From Linanthus parryae (taxonomy: Eukaryota > Streptophyta > Magnoliopsida > Ericales > Polemoniaceae), in assembly GCA_023055425.1 (NCBI GenBank), contig JALGPY010000010.1, positions 21,220,363 to 21,284,362 on the forward strand: a DNA stretch of 64,000 nucleotides, read 5' to 3'. Positions 21,601-33,224 of this stretch are shown here, piece by piece. Numbering within the stretch: position 1 is the first letter of the stretch; the number at the start of each line of letters is the position of its first letter. The notes below the pieces were generated by a model that was not told where the DNA came from, did not search any database, and saw nothing but the letters and a program-made list of their open reading frames with translations. The translations under genes and the position numbers were made by a program.

Positions 21601-22884
21601 GAATTCGCGATAGCGCTCATGGAAATGCTCTCCATCTTCGAAGAGGAGCTCTTCTGAGAAGACAACACCCTTAGAAGGATACAGCTTTGGAAACCATCGC
21701 ACGTTTTCAATACGCATGGCATAGGGCCTGGCTATGAACTCTTGCCGATTGTCGCATATCAGGCTCCAGACGCACTTGGGGTAGTTTGTCCCGAACCACC
21801 TCGCAGCTCTGCCGCTGTTACGTTCCTCCACCGCGCCTGGGGGACACCATTTGTTGCGCTTAGAAGCAATTGGGGCATAGGAAGGCCATCGCTCAAAGAC
21901 CCACATTGGCAAGAAGGCAATGTTAACGAAAGCCAGTATATCGAGGCGGCCACGCGATTCCTTCATGGCCACAACCAGCTGATCCAGTCTGTAGTACAGC
22001 GTGCCCAAGACCAAGGGTCCAAGTGCGACTTTCTGGCCAAGGGCCAATTCCACAGCAAGGGGCAAAACGTGATAAAAGACCCCATCGTGAGGTTGACCAT
22101 CGATTAAGTACCTCGACAACCAGGCGCAGAGGAAGGCGCATAGGGTTAAGTGATAACCCTTACCCTCCACATAGTTCTCAGCCTTTGGGTTTTGACTCAG
22201 AAGCTTCTTGGTGATGCTGCTGTTCGCATAATCACGGAAAAAGTACTGCACCCATTTGTTCCAAGTATTTTTCGCAGAAAAGCACTCCTCCATCTGCGTG
22301 TACAAAGCAATCTCCGCGTCAGTCCTCATGGGACTCAAAGGATCCACCTCACCCATGGGAGACAGATCATACAGCATGTGCACGTCCTCGAGCGTGGGGG
22401 CAGCCTCGAACTCAGCAAAGTGAAATGTGTGAGTCGCAGGCGAGTAGTGAGAAAGAAGGTTTAGAAGCATGGACTGGTCCAGCATCACGGCAGCACCCTT
22501 CATAGCACGAACAGCGAAGTATACGCCGGCCTCATTTAGAGTCATGGCGTGATGAGTCAATACATGGTCGATCCACTCATCCATGTAGTCCAATTTCTGA
22601 ACAAAAGCTTGGGTAGAAATCGCAGCATACGGGAAGTACCCATTTTCGACTCCCAATCGAACCACGTCTTCGGAGCTAATCAATTCGAGCAGGGCCGAGT
22701 TAACTGGAGGGGTTAATGTTTGTAATCCCTCACTTGGGACAGGGGTAGGCAGTTTCTTTGCCTTAACCCTAGCATGGTTGAAGTCTTTGCCACCCAGATA
22801 GGGGGCTTTTCGCCATAAAGCTTGCGGAAGATCAGGTATTTCTTCGTCCTCCTTGGTGGGTCTAGTTCCTTTTGTCTTTGCCAT
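18632..22884 (-). CDS. Antisense plant mobile domain (PMD) protein with coiled-coil tail, six coding exons, intact in Gypsy-1
   Basis: Coding exons on the minus strand: 22884-21076, 20997-20493, 20417-19944, 19866-19762, 19680-19189 and 19107-18632. Introns are 78, 75, 77, 81 and 81 bp, all GT...AG. Phase agrees at every junction (0,1,1,1,1) and no stop occurs before TGA 18634-18632, giving about 1,286 residues. Exon A (603 codons) holds the PMD: HTFHFAEFEAAPTLEDVHML is the diagnostic strand, followed by YFFRDYAN and FYHVLPLAVELALGQ. Exon B is Ser/Pro/Arg rich with basic patches (RVKRPRQRG) and acidic runs. Exon C has a charged coiled coil, then FNLAVTYRDVIVGALKHGVS. The last exon ends in a Glu/Lys/Gln coiled coil. 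The start is chosen at MAKTKG because Gypsy-2 starts MARTKV at the same place and a splice acceptor lies just upstream. PMD proteins are known from plant hosts (MAIN/MAIL1) and transposons; the role here is unknown. Confidence 0.82.
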
Positions 22885-22886
22885 TC

Positions 22887-23200
22887 CTGCGGAAAAGCAA
22901 GAAAAAAGGGGGGAGAAATATGACACTTCAGTTTGAATTTCGAGATTCAAGATCTATGGGAAGAAAGATGAACAGTTTGGCACCAATTGCAGAAATTAGA
23001 AATTGGAATCGTTTGCATTATCAGGGATTTCGAAAGCTCTACATTCAAGGTCTTTATCATTGGAGGATTAAACTGAAATTGGATTCAAAGATTGTGAGCC
23101 TCTTCACAAGTTTTCAGCAGATAATATGTCATGGGTTTGCAGATCCAACGCAGTTCAAAGCATATACTAGCATATTAAATCAAGATTGAACAAGGCCAAC
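22887..23200 (-). other. 5' UTR intron of the antisense gene (Gypsy-1)
   Basis: Donor AACAAG|GTTGG at 23200 and acceptor CCGCAG|GA at 22887, two nt before the ATG. Gypsy-2 has the same donor context (CGCAAG|GTTGG at 57801) and an acceptor TTGTAG|AA before its ATG. The intron is longer (314 bp) than the coding introns. Confidence 0.6.
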
Positions 23201-23367
23201 CTTGTTTCTGTAAAGCTTGCTTGGATGCAGACAATTGAAGAAGACGATTTGCAATTTTGAACTGGTGATTGATTATCTGAATCTGCTCTTGAAGACTTCC
23301 GGGTATCATCCACTTTAAGAGAAATAAGTGATGCTTTGCTACAATGGAGAGTACAGAGTATTTATCC
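23201..23367 (-). promoter_or_regulatory. Antisense promoter and 5' UTR exon (Gypsy-1)
   Basis: GGATAAATACTC on the minus strand (23367-23356) is a TATA-like box, matched by CGAATAAATACTC in Gypsy-2 (57951-57939). It is followed after about 150 nt by the donor of the 5' UTR intron. It lies about 260 bp inside the 3' LTR boundary, so the antisense unit has its own promoter and need not start in the LTR. Confidence 0.55.
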
Positions 23368-23613
23368 AAAAACAATGAAGGGTTGCGTCCTTTCAGTAGT
23401 CGAATCGCAACCGTCACCGTCGAATCGCGCAATCACAGGACAAGCTGATGTCACGCCTAAAACCCTAAAGGCCAGACGGCACGACTCTAGGGGTTTTAGG
23501 TCATAATGGCACGCATAGGGGCTGAACCTACATACATTTGAATTGGTGCGTGGCGACGATGCGTACGTTGGTTCCTGCGCATGGAAGCCTATCCGGCTAT
23601 GAGTCTTCACGCG

Positions 23614-23628
23614 CAGAAAGGGGGCTAA
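23614..23628 (+). promoter_or_regulatory. Gypsy-1 polypurine tract
   Basis: CAGAAAGGGGGCTAA directly before the 3' LTR, the plus-strand primer; Gypsy-2 has CAAAGGGGGCTAA at the same place (58198-58210). Confidence 0.85.
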
Positions 23629-24253
23629 TGTAGATAGTGCTTTTTGAGCTGACAGATCTTGGACACGTGGCAACCATCTAGCACACCATATTGTGCTACA
23701 CACACACTGGATCACCAGCCGCGATGATCCATGTGGGGGCTGCGAGACAGGGCCCTCGCATACCACTGCACGGGACTTGTAGGGACTTAGTGGTTTGGAG
23801 GCTAGAGTAAGTCCCGTCGCGTGCGAGCGAAGCCCGCGCGCGACCTTTAGTAACTGATTTTGAGAGATTTATGGCACGAGCTCCATAAACCCGTTCAATC
23901 CGGTCAAACCCGGTCAACCCCATAACGGTTCCGGTATTCGCGCACAACGTGCTGTAACGGTCCCTATATACGCGGACGAACGTGCCGTTGTGGTTAAGCT
24001 AATTAAGCCGCCATTGATGGGCGCATTAACCACACTGCAACGGTCACATTCTCCGTTATATATAGGACGTTAGCCTTTCCATACAGAGGACACACCAGCC
24101 ATACGCGGAAGCTCTGTCAAACCCCCGTCTCTCTCTCAGACATTACTACTGCCTTACTCTCTCCCTACACACAACCCAACTCTTCCTGTGCTATTTCCGA
24201 TCCCCTACTTACGGTGGACACAGAGTTCTCCCCGCCGGAATCTCTTGTGCACA
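23629..24253 (+). repeat. Gypsy-1 3' LTR
   Basis: 625 bp, about 98% identical by eye to the 5' LTR. It ends TTGTGCACA and is followed by the GAGAG duplication. Confidence 0.93.
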
Positions 24254-25283
24254 GAGAGCAAATAGGAGCTTGGGGATTGCACGGATTCGTCAAAGCTTTG
24301 GCGATTTCACCGTTTGATCTTTCTTTTACCCTCTCTTTATCATTCTATGGAGAATACTTGTGATTTTAACATAACGATGAGTAGCTAATTTCTTTGCTAC
24401 TTAGACTTATTTTCCGGATTTTGTTGATTGATTCATGCGTTTTATCCAATTAATGTTTATTATTCTTCATCTTGTATTGTGAATACGTAAACTAAGGCTA
24501 TTGACACGCGTTAGTGATGAATGGAACGACCACGTTAGATGAAGATGATGAACTAGTTGAATTCATATCTTAATGTTACAAACTAATTGATTAGAAATCA
24601 TGATCTAGCTTAATTCTTAGAAACAAGGGAGTCGCGAACCGGAGTTGTTAGTGAACTAGGTGGGTGCTCGACAAAGACTTAACCCGGTTACGAATAAGAT
24701 CATGTTTTATTCCCGAATCATTGAGACCGATAGGCGAGATGAATAGGAGTAGTCATGTGTGGGTAGATTCGGTGGAACTAGTTAGGTGAGTGAATCGGTG
24801 GACCGACAGGACCCGGTGAACGAAGTTGACTAGCCAGCTAGAACGTAACAGTAGATGGAGGTGGACCGACATGACCCAAAGTAAACTGTTGCGTAAAATT
24901 ACATGAGATCGACAGAAGATTGTAAGTTCTATTACCCGACATAATCAGTTAGTGCGCGATGTGTTTCAATACGAATTCCGGAACTGTCTAAAGACCCTAG
25001 GTGATTCATAGATCGCATAGTTTTATCCATAATTTGATTAAATTCTTTTAATTGAAAAATACAAAAATATTGTCTCTACATTCCTTTTATTTAGTCGCTT
25101 GTTTGTGGGCGACGCCTTCTATCTATCAAACCATTCCTCCTTTGTTACTTAAGTGCTTTAAAATAATCTTAGTTAGATATTCACGACTTATCCCCGTGGG
25201 TTCGACAATCCGGAGTCCTAAAAATACTCCACTCTTACTACTTGACCGTGCACTTGCGTCACACGCGCTAGTAATCCGCGTCA
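24254..25283 (+). mobile_element. Solo LTR of the LARD family, right part
   Basis: Continuation of 9278-9902 after Gypsy-1. It matches the reverse complement of the LARD LTRs to ...CCGCGTCA, followed by CACAC (25284-25288), near-identical to the CACGC before 9278. It contains two copies of GGTGGACCGACA (about 24797 and 24858) that also occur in the other LTR copies. Confidence 0.75.
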
Positions 25284-26101
25284 CACACGAAGAATGATGT
25301 CCTTGTCTCTACGGTTGATCCGCGTCTAGAGGTGAGATCTAGATTCTTCCTTCACAAGTTCTAGCTTGAACTGGAGGAAGAGGGAAGAAGCAACCAAACA
25401 AAGAGGGAAAAAGTGGGGTTTCGGCCCTCCTCTTTGGCGCCGGCGGGAAGGGGGCGGACAGGCTTAGGGGCGGCGGCCTCTAAGCTTTGTCTTTCTATCT
25501 CTTTTTCTCTGTCCCACTCTCTTGTTTTATGTCTAATAACATTAAGTGGGAAGGAAGCTAGAGCCTCCTTTATATAGTACAATAACTCCTTGTTAACTAC
25601 ATAAAGGTCCTTCCTAGTTCTACATGAACTTGGATTAGTCTCTTCCTTGCACATTAGTCCTACTAAGTTTGCAAGGTGTTGCACAATGATCCTTCTTATT
25701 AATTAATCATATTAATTAATACCAAATCTAGTTTCACTCTATTTGACGTGTGACCCCATAGGTTTCTACTTAGTTGGTAGTAACTTATTACTAACATGGA
25801 GCGGTGTCTAGCAACACATCCATGCCACCCAACTAATAGAAATAGTCAGTGATCCCGACAAACTTCTTGTGCCCAATATCTCATATTGCACTATCCATTT
25901 GTCTCCATATCCGGATTGGACACGAGACATAAATAGTCACACTCGTATATCCAATCCATAGTTCCTCGATCCTGGGAATATGCTTATGCAAGCATATAAC
26001 ATCAATATCTCCATATTGATATATCTGAGTCTGGCCAGACATTCAATAAGCCTCATCCCTCGAGTGGCCGTGGATATTTATTCTCTTTATGTGCGAGGGA
26101 C
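25284..26101 (-). mobile_element. Copia-2 3' LTR, segment 2 of 3
   Basis: Middle part of the interrupted copia LTR, without coding sequence, ending in the GGGAC target duplication (26097-26101) of the LARD. It contains LTR-leader-like TTCACAAGTTCTAGCTTGAAC, written here as a landmark at about 25352-25372, and a region with TATATAG at about 25572. Confidence 0.65.
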
Positions 26102-27778
26102 TGACACGATTTCTTACGTGTATACGCAAGTGCACGGTCAAGTAGTAAAAGGGGAGTATTTTACGACTCCGAGTATCGAACCCAAGGGAAATAGACGACT
26201 ACTAGCTAATTAAGAATCAATTAGAAGATACCTAAGTAACCGGTAAGAAGTGGTTTGATTTTGAATGTTCGTCGCCCACAAACAAGCGACTGAATAAAAT
26301 GAATGTAGAGACAATATTTCTGTATTTTTCAATTAAAAGAATTTAATCAAAGTATGGACAAAACTAGGCAATCTATGAATCACCTAGGGTCTTTAGACAG
26401 TTCCGTAATTTGTATTGAAACACGTTACGCACTAACTGATTATGCCGGGTAATAGCACTTACGATCTTCTGTCGATCTCATGTAATTTCACGTAACAGTT
26501 TACTTTGGGTCCTGTCGGTCCACCTCCATCTACCGTTACGTTCTAGCTGGCTAGTCAACTTCGTTCACCGGGTCCTGTCGGTCCACCGATTCACTCACCT
26601 AACTAGTTCAACCGAATCTACCCACCCATGACTACTCCTATTCATCTCGCCTATCGGTCTCAATGATTCGGGAATAAAAACATGATCTTATTCGTAACCG
26701 GGTTAAGTCTCTGTCGAGCACCCACCTAGTTCACTAACAACTCCGGTTCGCGACTCCCTTGTTGCTAAGAATTAAGCCTAGATCATGATTTCTAACCAAT
26801 TAGTTTGTAACATTAAGCTATGAATTCAACTAGTTCATCATCTTCTTCTAACATGGTCATTCCATTCATCACTAACACGTGTCAATAGCCTTAGCTTACT
26901 GATTCACAATACAAGATGAAGAATAATAAACATTAATTGGATCAATCGCATGAATCAATCAACAAAATCCAGAAAATAAGTCCAAGTCATAACCCTAGGC
27001 TCTCCATAGAGCCTAACAAAGAAATTAGCTACTCATTTTTATGCCAAAATCACAAGTATTCTCCATAGAATGATAAAGAGAGGGTAAGAGAAGAATCAAA
27101 CGATGAAATCGCCAAAGATTTGGCGAATCCGTGCAATCCCCAAGCTCCTAGGTGCTCTCCAATGGCTCCCGTACGTGAATAATCTCCTACTAGGTCTTCT
27201 CTGCACGTTTTTTACCAGCTGGGCACGCTTTTAATGAAAACTAACCGAAATTGCACTTCAGCCCCTCTACTTTGTAATTCCCGGACAGAATTATTTGCTG
27301 ATTTTGCGCGGGCTGTATCTCACTCATACGGACTTGTCTTCGGGCCTACCATATATTGTTGGAAAGCCACAGATGTCTACTTTCCAATGCCGCAAGACTT
27401 GCTTAAAAATTCTTTGTATAATTTCCAGGGCATTGAAAAGAGTGCAGGCTGGTCCTGTGTGACTTTTCCAACTTTTCTTCGTTTTTGCGTCTCCTTTTCT
27501 CCTCTTCATCTAGATCCATTCCAAGCATATCCAAGCATCTCATAAGCTCCATTGCACCTATTTAACCTGAGATACACAACACTAAACAACCCGTGCAATT
27601 ATCATAGCAAATATGAGAGAAAACTTGAACAAATAAGCTAGAAATACAACTTTTCACTCTTAAGCTTAGAAATAGTCAAATTCACATAGTTGTGCAAATA
27701 TAGCATATAAATAATGTGAAATAAGCCTATTACAAGTAATATGGAAGTATAAAGATAACTCCTAAAAGAGAGTTATCA
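26102..27778 (-). repeat. LARD 3' LTR
   Basis: 1,677 bp, complete. In plus reading it begins TGACACGATTTC and ends AGAGAGTTATCA. It matches 31583-33224 and the solo LTR 9278-25283. Confidence 0.8.
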
Positions 27779-27791
27779 AATACCCCCACAC
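27779..27791 (-). promoter_or_regulatory. LARD polypurine tract
   Basis: Minus strand GTGTGGGGGTATT, adjoining the TGATAAC start of the 3' LTR. A second similar tract is at 29834-29850. Confidence 0.7.
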
Positions 27792-29833
27792 TTACGTTTT
27801 GCTCGTCCCGAGTAAAACCACTATTTACTAGCCGACTCAAGACGCAAACGACACAAGACTCGACAATGCAACAATATGATGAAAATGCAAACTATGACTC
27901 GATCCTACACAAACACATATATACACAAAACACACTTTTTATCTTTTTGATTGAGATCGGGCAATCTCCATTGACTTAAATCGGGTATCATGAAGTGATG
28001 AGAATCCTAGGAACAAAGCACGAGTTGAAACTAAATTCGAGAACGAGACTCTCCCCTAGTTAGTATAGAAAGCCTAACTTTACTAAGTACAAGAGTAAGC
28101 TACCTCGTCGCGTGTGCCACGAAATAAGAGACTACGCTAGGCAAAGCCACATCCAAGGTCCGAGATCCTAATCCGCTAACGGTTTTCACATGATGAGGCT
28201 TAGGGACATATAGATAATCTCGTCGAAATCAAGTCCTAAGCGTCACATTCTCACATCAACTCCCACATCTCACACACCCTCACCACGATGATAGGAACCA
28301 AACCCAAAGCTCACCACCTCCGGTTCTCAATTCCCTCAAACCCCGGTACACTAGTGATCTTCGTGGCCATCGTCGTTTGTCGTGCATGAAACGTGAACCG
28401 TCGTCGTCAAAGTAGCTCCACCACTCGTTTCAATTCAATTCCAACTCAAACTTTATTTCATCTCTCCTTTTTCTTTTTCTCTCATTTTTTTTCATTTTCT
28501 TTATTTTCTGTTTTTTTTTCTTTCTTTTTTTCCCACAATTCTCTCAAAATACCATCACAATCCAACAATAATATCCGAGTGGTCTTAAAATACTAATAAA
28601 ATATGCTAGGAGAAGGAAACACGTAAATCGATGAATGAATATCACATAAAAATATCATCTCCTCCTAACTCAATCAAAGTCCATGTCAAATCCAAGCCGC
28701 AAAATCAATGAAGTACATGTGTAACCATAACCCCTCTCAAGTAGTCCCGAAGATGAATGTATCTCGTGCCTAATCCAACCGATCCTCCTACACCAAAGTA
28801 ATCAAAACCGGTACCTAGCACGATCCACCAATTAAGTTCTCCCAACCCAATTCCGTGTGTATTAGATTCACGCACTCACGGCTCTCCACAACTGTGTCCA
28901 TGATGTAGTGGCATGGAACACCGTCACACCGAAGTGCGCAAGCCTACTCACTCACCCTCGCATCCCCTCGTAGATAATCAATGACGTGCAAGCGAGATGT
29001 CGAACTCAACGAATTGTATAATCACTCCCTCATCGAACCCCCTCAACTACACAACCCCCTCGTGACGCACTAAAGTGGTGATTCTAATCAATTTGTGATG
29101 AAGGCCAAGAATCGTCACCCTAGGTCCGAAGGCTAGCAAGAATCCAAGGTTAAATTGGGGCGTCTAATGGTCCTACAAGGTGAGTTCTAAAAGCATTAAG
29201 TTCTCTAATACACGACCCCGCACAGCTGTTTCGTGTGCCACTACGAGGAGGGTTGGCGACTACCTAAGACGTACACATGGATGTTCGGCTTGTTTAGCTC
29301 ACACCTAACTCAGATCTTGTAAGAAAATAGGCACACACTTTGAGTTTGGAAATCACGTAAATGTTAGAAATAGGCACTCCCGTAAAGAAAGTCTCTCTAT
29401 GCCTACTAGGGGGGACTCACGTCGTCACTCTCGGTCGCAAATCATGCTCTACGCCTAAAATCCTCACACCTCGCGATTTATCAAATTTTAGCCTCTTTTG
29501 ATTGCCCTTTTCTCATAATTTTCTCTTTTTAATTAATGTTTTTTTTTGGATTTTTCAATTTTTTGATTTTTTTTTGATTTTTTTCCATATAGTTCCTACA
29601 CTACATGCAAGCCGACACGAACGAAACTACACAAGACATTCGACAGGGTTGGTAGACTCAAATAAGAAAACGTGCAATATTAAACACAAACTCAACAAGT
29701 ATATACACGACTAACACAACACAATATGACATACCATCACAATATCACGACACGGACCACATAATTAGACACATAACACGACAAACTATATGCAGACATG
29801 GCGATGCAAACACTGACTGGCTAGTCAAGACTA

Positions 29834-29850
29834 AAACTCCCCCCACACTT
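29834..29850 (-). promoter_or_regulatory. Second, internal polypurine tract of LARD
   Basis: The minus strand reads CTCAAGTGTGGGGGGAG, preceded by GAGGACAACGAAGCG. This wording is typical of the end of the coding part in large plant gypsy/LARD elements and may act like a central polypurine tract. Confidence 0.45.
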
Positions 29851-30161
29851 GAGCGCTTCGTTGTCCTCAACGAATTTAGAGATTAACCAAGAAGACTCAG
29901 CATTCAAATGCGAGGGGCGGTGGTTCTACTCAGAGTCAAAGTCACGGCACAAGAAGGTAGCTACGACAAATTTAGAGATAATTCAAGCTACGTGCACGTG
30001 ACAAGTTGTGTTTACCGAAATTAAGCAAGTACTCAAGTAATTCCCTAGAATTCTAAAAATAAAATCCTAGAGCAAGTACGATGTGCCTAAACGGTAAGTA
30101 AAGAGTGAGAAAAGAAGGTACTCACAAACCGACACAAGGTCGGGGACGAAATCCGATAGGT

Positions 30162-30357
30162 GCTGACTGAGATAGCGAGAACAATCCCCAAGCTAACATT
30201 TTGCGGGACAATGCAATCTCCCTTGCGGTCGAGTGCGCAAGTAGCACACCGGGGTCGATTGATCCTGTTGCTGCTGACGAAAATAGAACGAAGAATCCCC
30301 GAACTCCTTATTGAGTTCCCTTGCAGTCGAGTGCGCAAGTAGCACACCGGGGTCGAT
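30162..30357. repeat. 98 bp tandem duplication in LARD interior
   Basis: Two units with a 40 bp core (30220-30259 and 30318-30357) that differs at one base; the core contains GAGTGCGCAAGTAGCACACC. The remainder of each unit is more diverged. Confidence 0.7.
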
Positions 30358-31582
30358 GGCTTCGTCAAATTCCTCCAATCTTTAATCCATCATGCCGCTT
30401 CTAATGTTTTCATTGTTAATCATATGGTTGAACTTAGAGCTTATGATGAATCATGTTTTTCTGTTAGTAGCACCACATAGAATTTATGGCCAACACCACC
30501 AGTTTAATAAACTAGTCCAGATTACTCCATTAATCAACCAAACCATCACAAACCCATAATCCACCCAACATACAACTTGTTATCTCCAATTAAATTCACC
30601 ACAAGACATCACCATCTACAACCCCTTTAATCCCAACCTGGCCTCATTCACCAAATTCAACAACCTGTCTACTCCTACCTCCATAACTCAACCTCAATTA
30701 ACAACATCAACTCCAATTATTAACCCATAGCCATTACCAACAATACCCAGTACCTACAACCTTCAAGCATTAATTCCACAGTACCCACCTACGACCTAAA
30801 CCCCCTGCCATCACCAAGTTCCACAACAACACCACCAATACACCTCCAATGCCAAAACCATCACCATAGCCTTCACCTTTAATCTCCTAATTCCACCATA
30901 ACCCATTCAGCCACACCAAAAATAACACCAATTCACCACAAATTCACCCACCTGCTGCAAACAGCAGCAGCAGCCACCAAACTACCTGTTAACTAAATAA
31001 ACCCAAACCAACACTTTCCATTCAAAAATTCACCCAATTCTTCTACACCAATACCCAACTCCATCATCATTGCCCTGCAACCAGATAACCAAACAAATTA
31101 CCCATCTGGTGATTGTCCTCTCCACAGCCATGGCCGCGACCAAAACCAGCAGCGAAGAAGCAACAAAAACAGAGGCTGAATCTCCTGGTTTTCTGCTTTG
31201 CTGGGTGTCCAATTCGACGAATAATAGTGATTGGGATGGTGGTGATTGTAGGTTTCCATGGCGGATTGGAGGTGTTCTGTTCGGGGGAGGAAGATGGCTG
31301 CCTCGGTGGATTGTGATGGTGGTCTGGTTCAATTGGGGATTCGGATCGAAACAGGTTAGAGAGAGCTTCTGTGATGAAATCGAGAGAGAGAGAAGGCGAC
31401 GTGGGTTGCTGGGTTTGAATTGGGCGGTGTACCGGCGATTCAGTGGTTGGGATCTACGGCAGCGGTGTGAAATCCGTCTGGGAGAGAGACGGAGGCTGCT
31501 GCGGGTTCGCCGGATAAAAGACTGAGACCGCCGGAGTTACAGGTGGCCGGAGGCGCGACGGCAAAACCACAAAGCTCGCCGG

Positions 31583-33224
31583 ACAAGTTTTAAAAGTGGA
31601 GTATTTTACGAATCAGAGTATCGAACCCAAGGGAATTAGACGACTACTAGCTAATTAAGAATCAATAAGAAGATACCTAAGTAACCGGTAAGAAGTGGGT
31701 TGATTTTGAATGTTCGTCGCCCACAAACAAGCGACTGAATAAAATGAATGTAGAGACAATATTTCTGTATTTTTCAATTAAAAGAATTTAATCAAAGTAT
31801 GGAGAAAACTAGGCAATCTATGAATCACCTGGGGTCTTTAGACAGTTCCGGAATTTGTATTGAAACACGTTACGCACTAACTGATTATGTCGGGTAATAG
31901 CACTTACAATCTTCTATCGATCTCATGTAATTTTACGTAACAGTTTACTTTGGGTCCTGTCGGTCCACCTCCATCTACCGTTACGTTCTAGCAGGCTAGT
32001 CAACTTCGTTCACTGGGTCCTGTCGGTCCACCGATTCACTCACCTAACTAGTTCAACCGAATCTACCCACCCATGACTACTCCTATTCATCTCGCCTATC
32101 GGTCTCAATGATTCGGGAATAAAAACATGATCTTATTCGTAACCGGGTTAAGTCTCTATCGAGCACCCACCTAGTTCACTAACAACTCCGGTTCGCGACT
32201 CCCTTGTTGCTATGAATTAAGCCTAGATCATGATTTCTAACCAATTAGTTTGTAACATTAAGCTATGAATTCAACTAGTTCATCATCTTCTTCTAACATG
32301 GTCATTCCATTCATCACTAACACGTGTCAATAGCCTTAGCTTACGGATTCACAATACAAGATGAAGAATAATAAACATTAATGGGATCAATCGCATGAAT
32401 CAATCAACAAAATCCGTAAAATAAGTCTAAGTCATAACCCTAGGCTCTCCATAGAGCCTAACAAAGAAATTAGCTACTCATTGTTATGCCAAAATCACAA
32501 GTATTCTCCATAGAATGATAAAGAGAGGGTAAGAGAAGAATCAAACGATGAAATCGCCAAAGCTTTGGCGAATCCGTGCAATCCCCAAGCTCCTAGGTGC
32601 TCTCCAATGGCTCCCGTACGTGAATAATCTCCTATTAGGTCTTCTCTGCACGTTTTTTACCAGCTGGGCACGCTTTTTAATGAAAACTAACCGAAATTGC
32701 ACTTCAGCCCCTCTACTTTGTAATTCCCGGACAAAATTATTTTTTGATTTTACGCGGGCTGTATCTCCCTCATATGGACTCGTCTTCGGGCCTACCATAT
32801 ATCGTTGGAAAGCTACAGATGTCTACTTTACAATGCCGCAAGCCTTGCTTCAAATATTTTTTTAGATTTTCCTGGGGATCGAAAAGAGTGCAGGCTGGTC
32901 CTGTGTGACTTTTCCAACTTTTTTTCGTTTTTGCGTCTCCTTTTCTCCTCTTCATCTAGCTCCATTTCAAGCATATCCAAGCATCTCATAAGCTCCATTG
33001 CACCTATTTTACCTGAGATACACAACACTAAACAACCCGTGCAATTATCATAGCAAATATGAGAGAAAACTTGAACAAATAAGCTAGAAACACAACTTTT
33101 CACTCTTAAGCTTAGAAATAGTCAAATTCACATATTTGTGCAAATATAGCATATAAATCATGTGAAATAAGCCTATTACAAGTAATATGGAAGTATAAAG
33201 ATAACTCCTAAAAGAGAGTTATCA
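31583..33224 (-). repeat. LARD 5' LTR (U5 end missing)
   Basis: It matches 26102-27778 from about 31583 to the terminal TTATCA at 33224. The last ~35-40 bp in element orientation and the primer site are replaced by unrelated GC-rich sequence. Confidence 0.75.

Larger units (their letters stand above)
9903..24253 (+). mobile_element. Gypsy-1: complete Tat-lineage Ty3/gypsy element with antisense gene
   Basis: This is a 14,351 bp element bounded by 625 bp LTRs (TGTAGATAG...TTGTGCACA) and an exact 5 bp duplication GAGAG (9898-9902 and 24254-24258). The empty site is preserved in sister LTR copies near 27140-27160 and 32600. Order: LTR, gag-protease, pol (RT, RNase H, second RNase H, integrase), tandem hairpin repeats, antisense PMD gene, polypurine tract, LTR. 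The second RNase H after the RT-RNase H and the opposite-strand gene are established marks of the Tat lineage. The LTRs differ at about 13 of 625 positions by eye (~2%), so insertion is geologically recent. The sense genes are nevertheless disabled. Confidence 0.93.
27792..31582. other. LARD interior, non-coding
   Basis: No recognisable protein domain on either strand. It contains T-rich pyrimidine runs (about 28440-28530 and 29500-29590), a second polypurine tract (29834-29850), a 98 bp tandem duplication (about 30162-30357), a strongly G-poor block (30541-31020) and a GC-rich 31030-31580 segment that reads like a leader or captured host sequence. Open frames such as plus 31070-31525 show no family signature. 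Confidence 0.55.
26102..33224 (-). mobile_element. LARD: non-autonomous LTR retrotransposon
   Basis: About 7.1 kb, flanked by exact GGGAC (26097-26101 and 33225-33229). LTRs of about 1.65 kb (element orientation TGATAACTC...CGTGTCA) enclose 3.8 kb with no gag, protease, RT or integrase. A polypurine tract adjoins the 3' LTR (27779-27791). The 5' LTR has lost its last ~35-40 bp and the primer-binding site. By eye the LTRs differ at a few per cent. The size, large LTRs and non-coding interior match LARD elements, mobilised in trans. Confidence 0.8.

Noticed and set aside
21742..22464. Plus-strand frames opposite the PMD exon
   Set aside because: Shadow frames; the minus strand encodes a conserved PMD with phase-consistent exons.
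28393..28596. Phe/Ser-rich 67-codon frame and similar at 29502
   Set aside because: Translation of T-rich pyrimidine runs; low complexity.
31070..31525. 151-codon plus frame in the LARD interior
   Set aside because: Tryptophan- and arginine-rich translation of a GC-rich leader-like block; antisense to element orientation; no recognisable domain.
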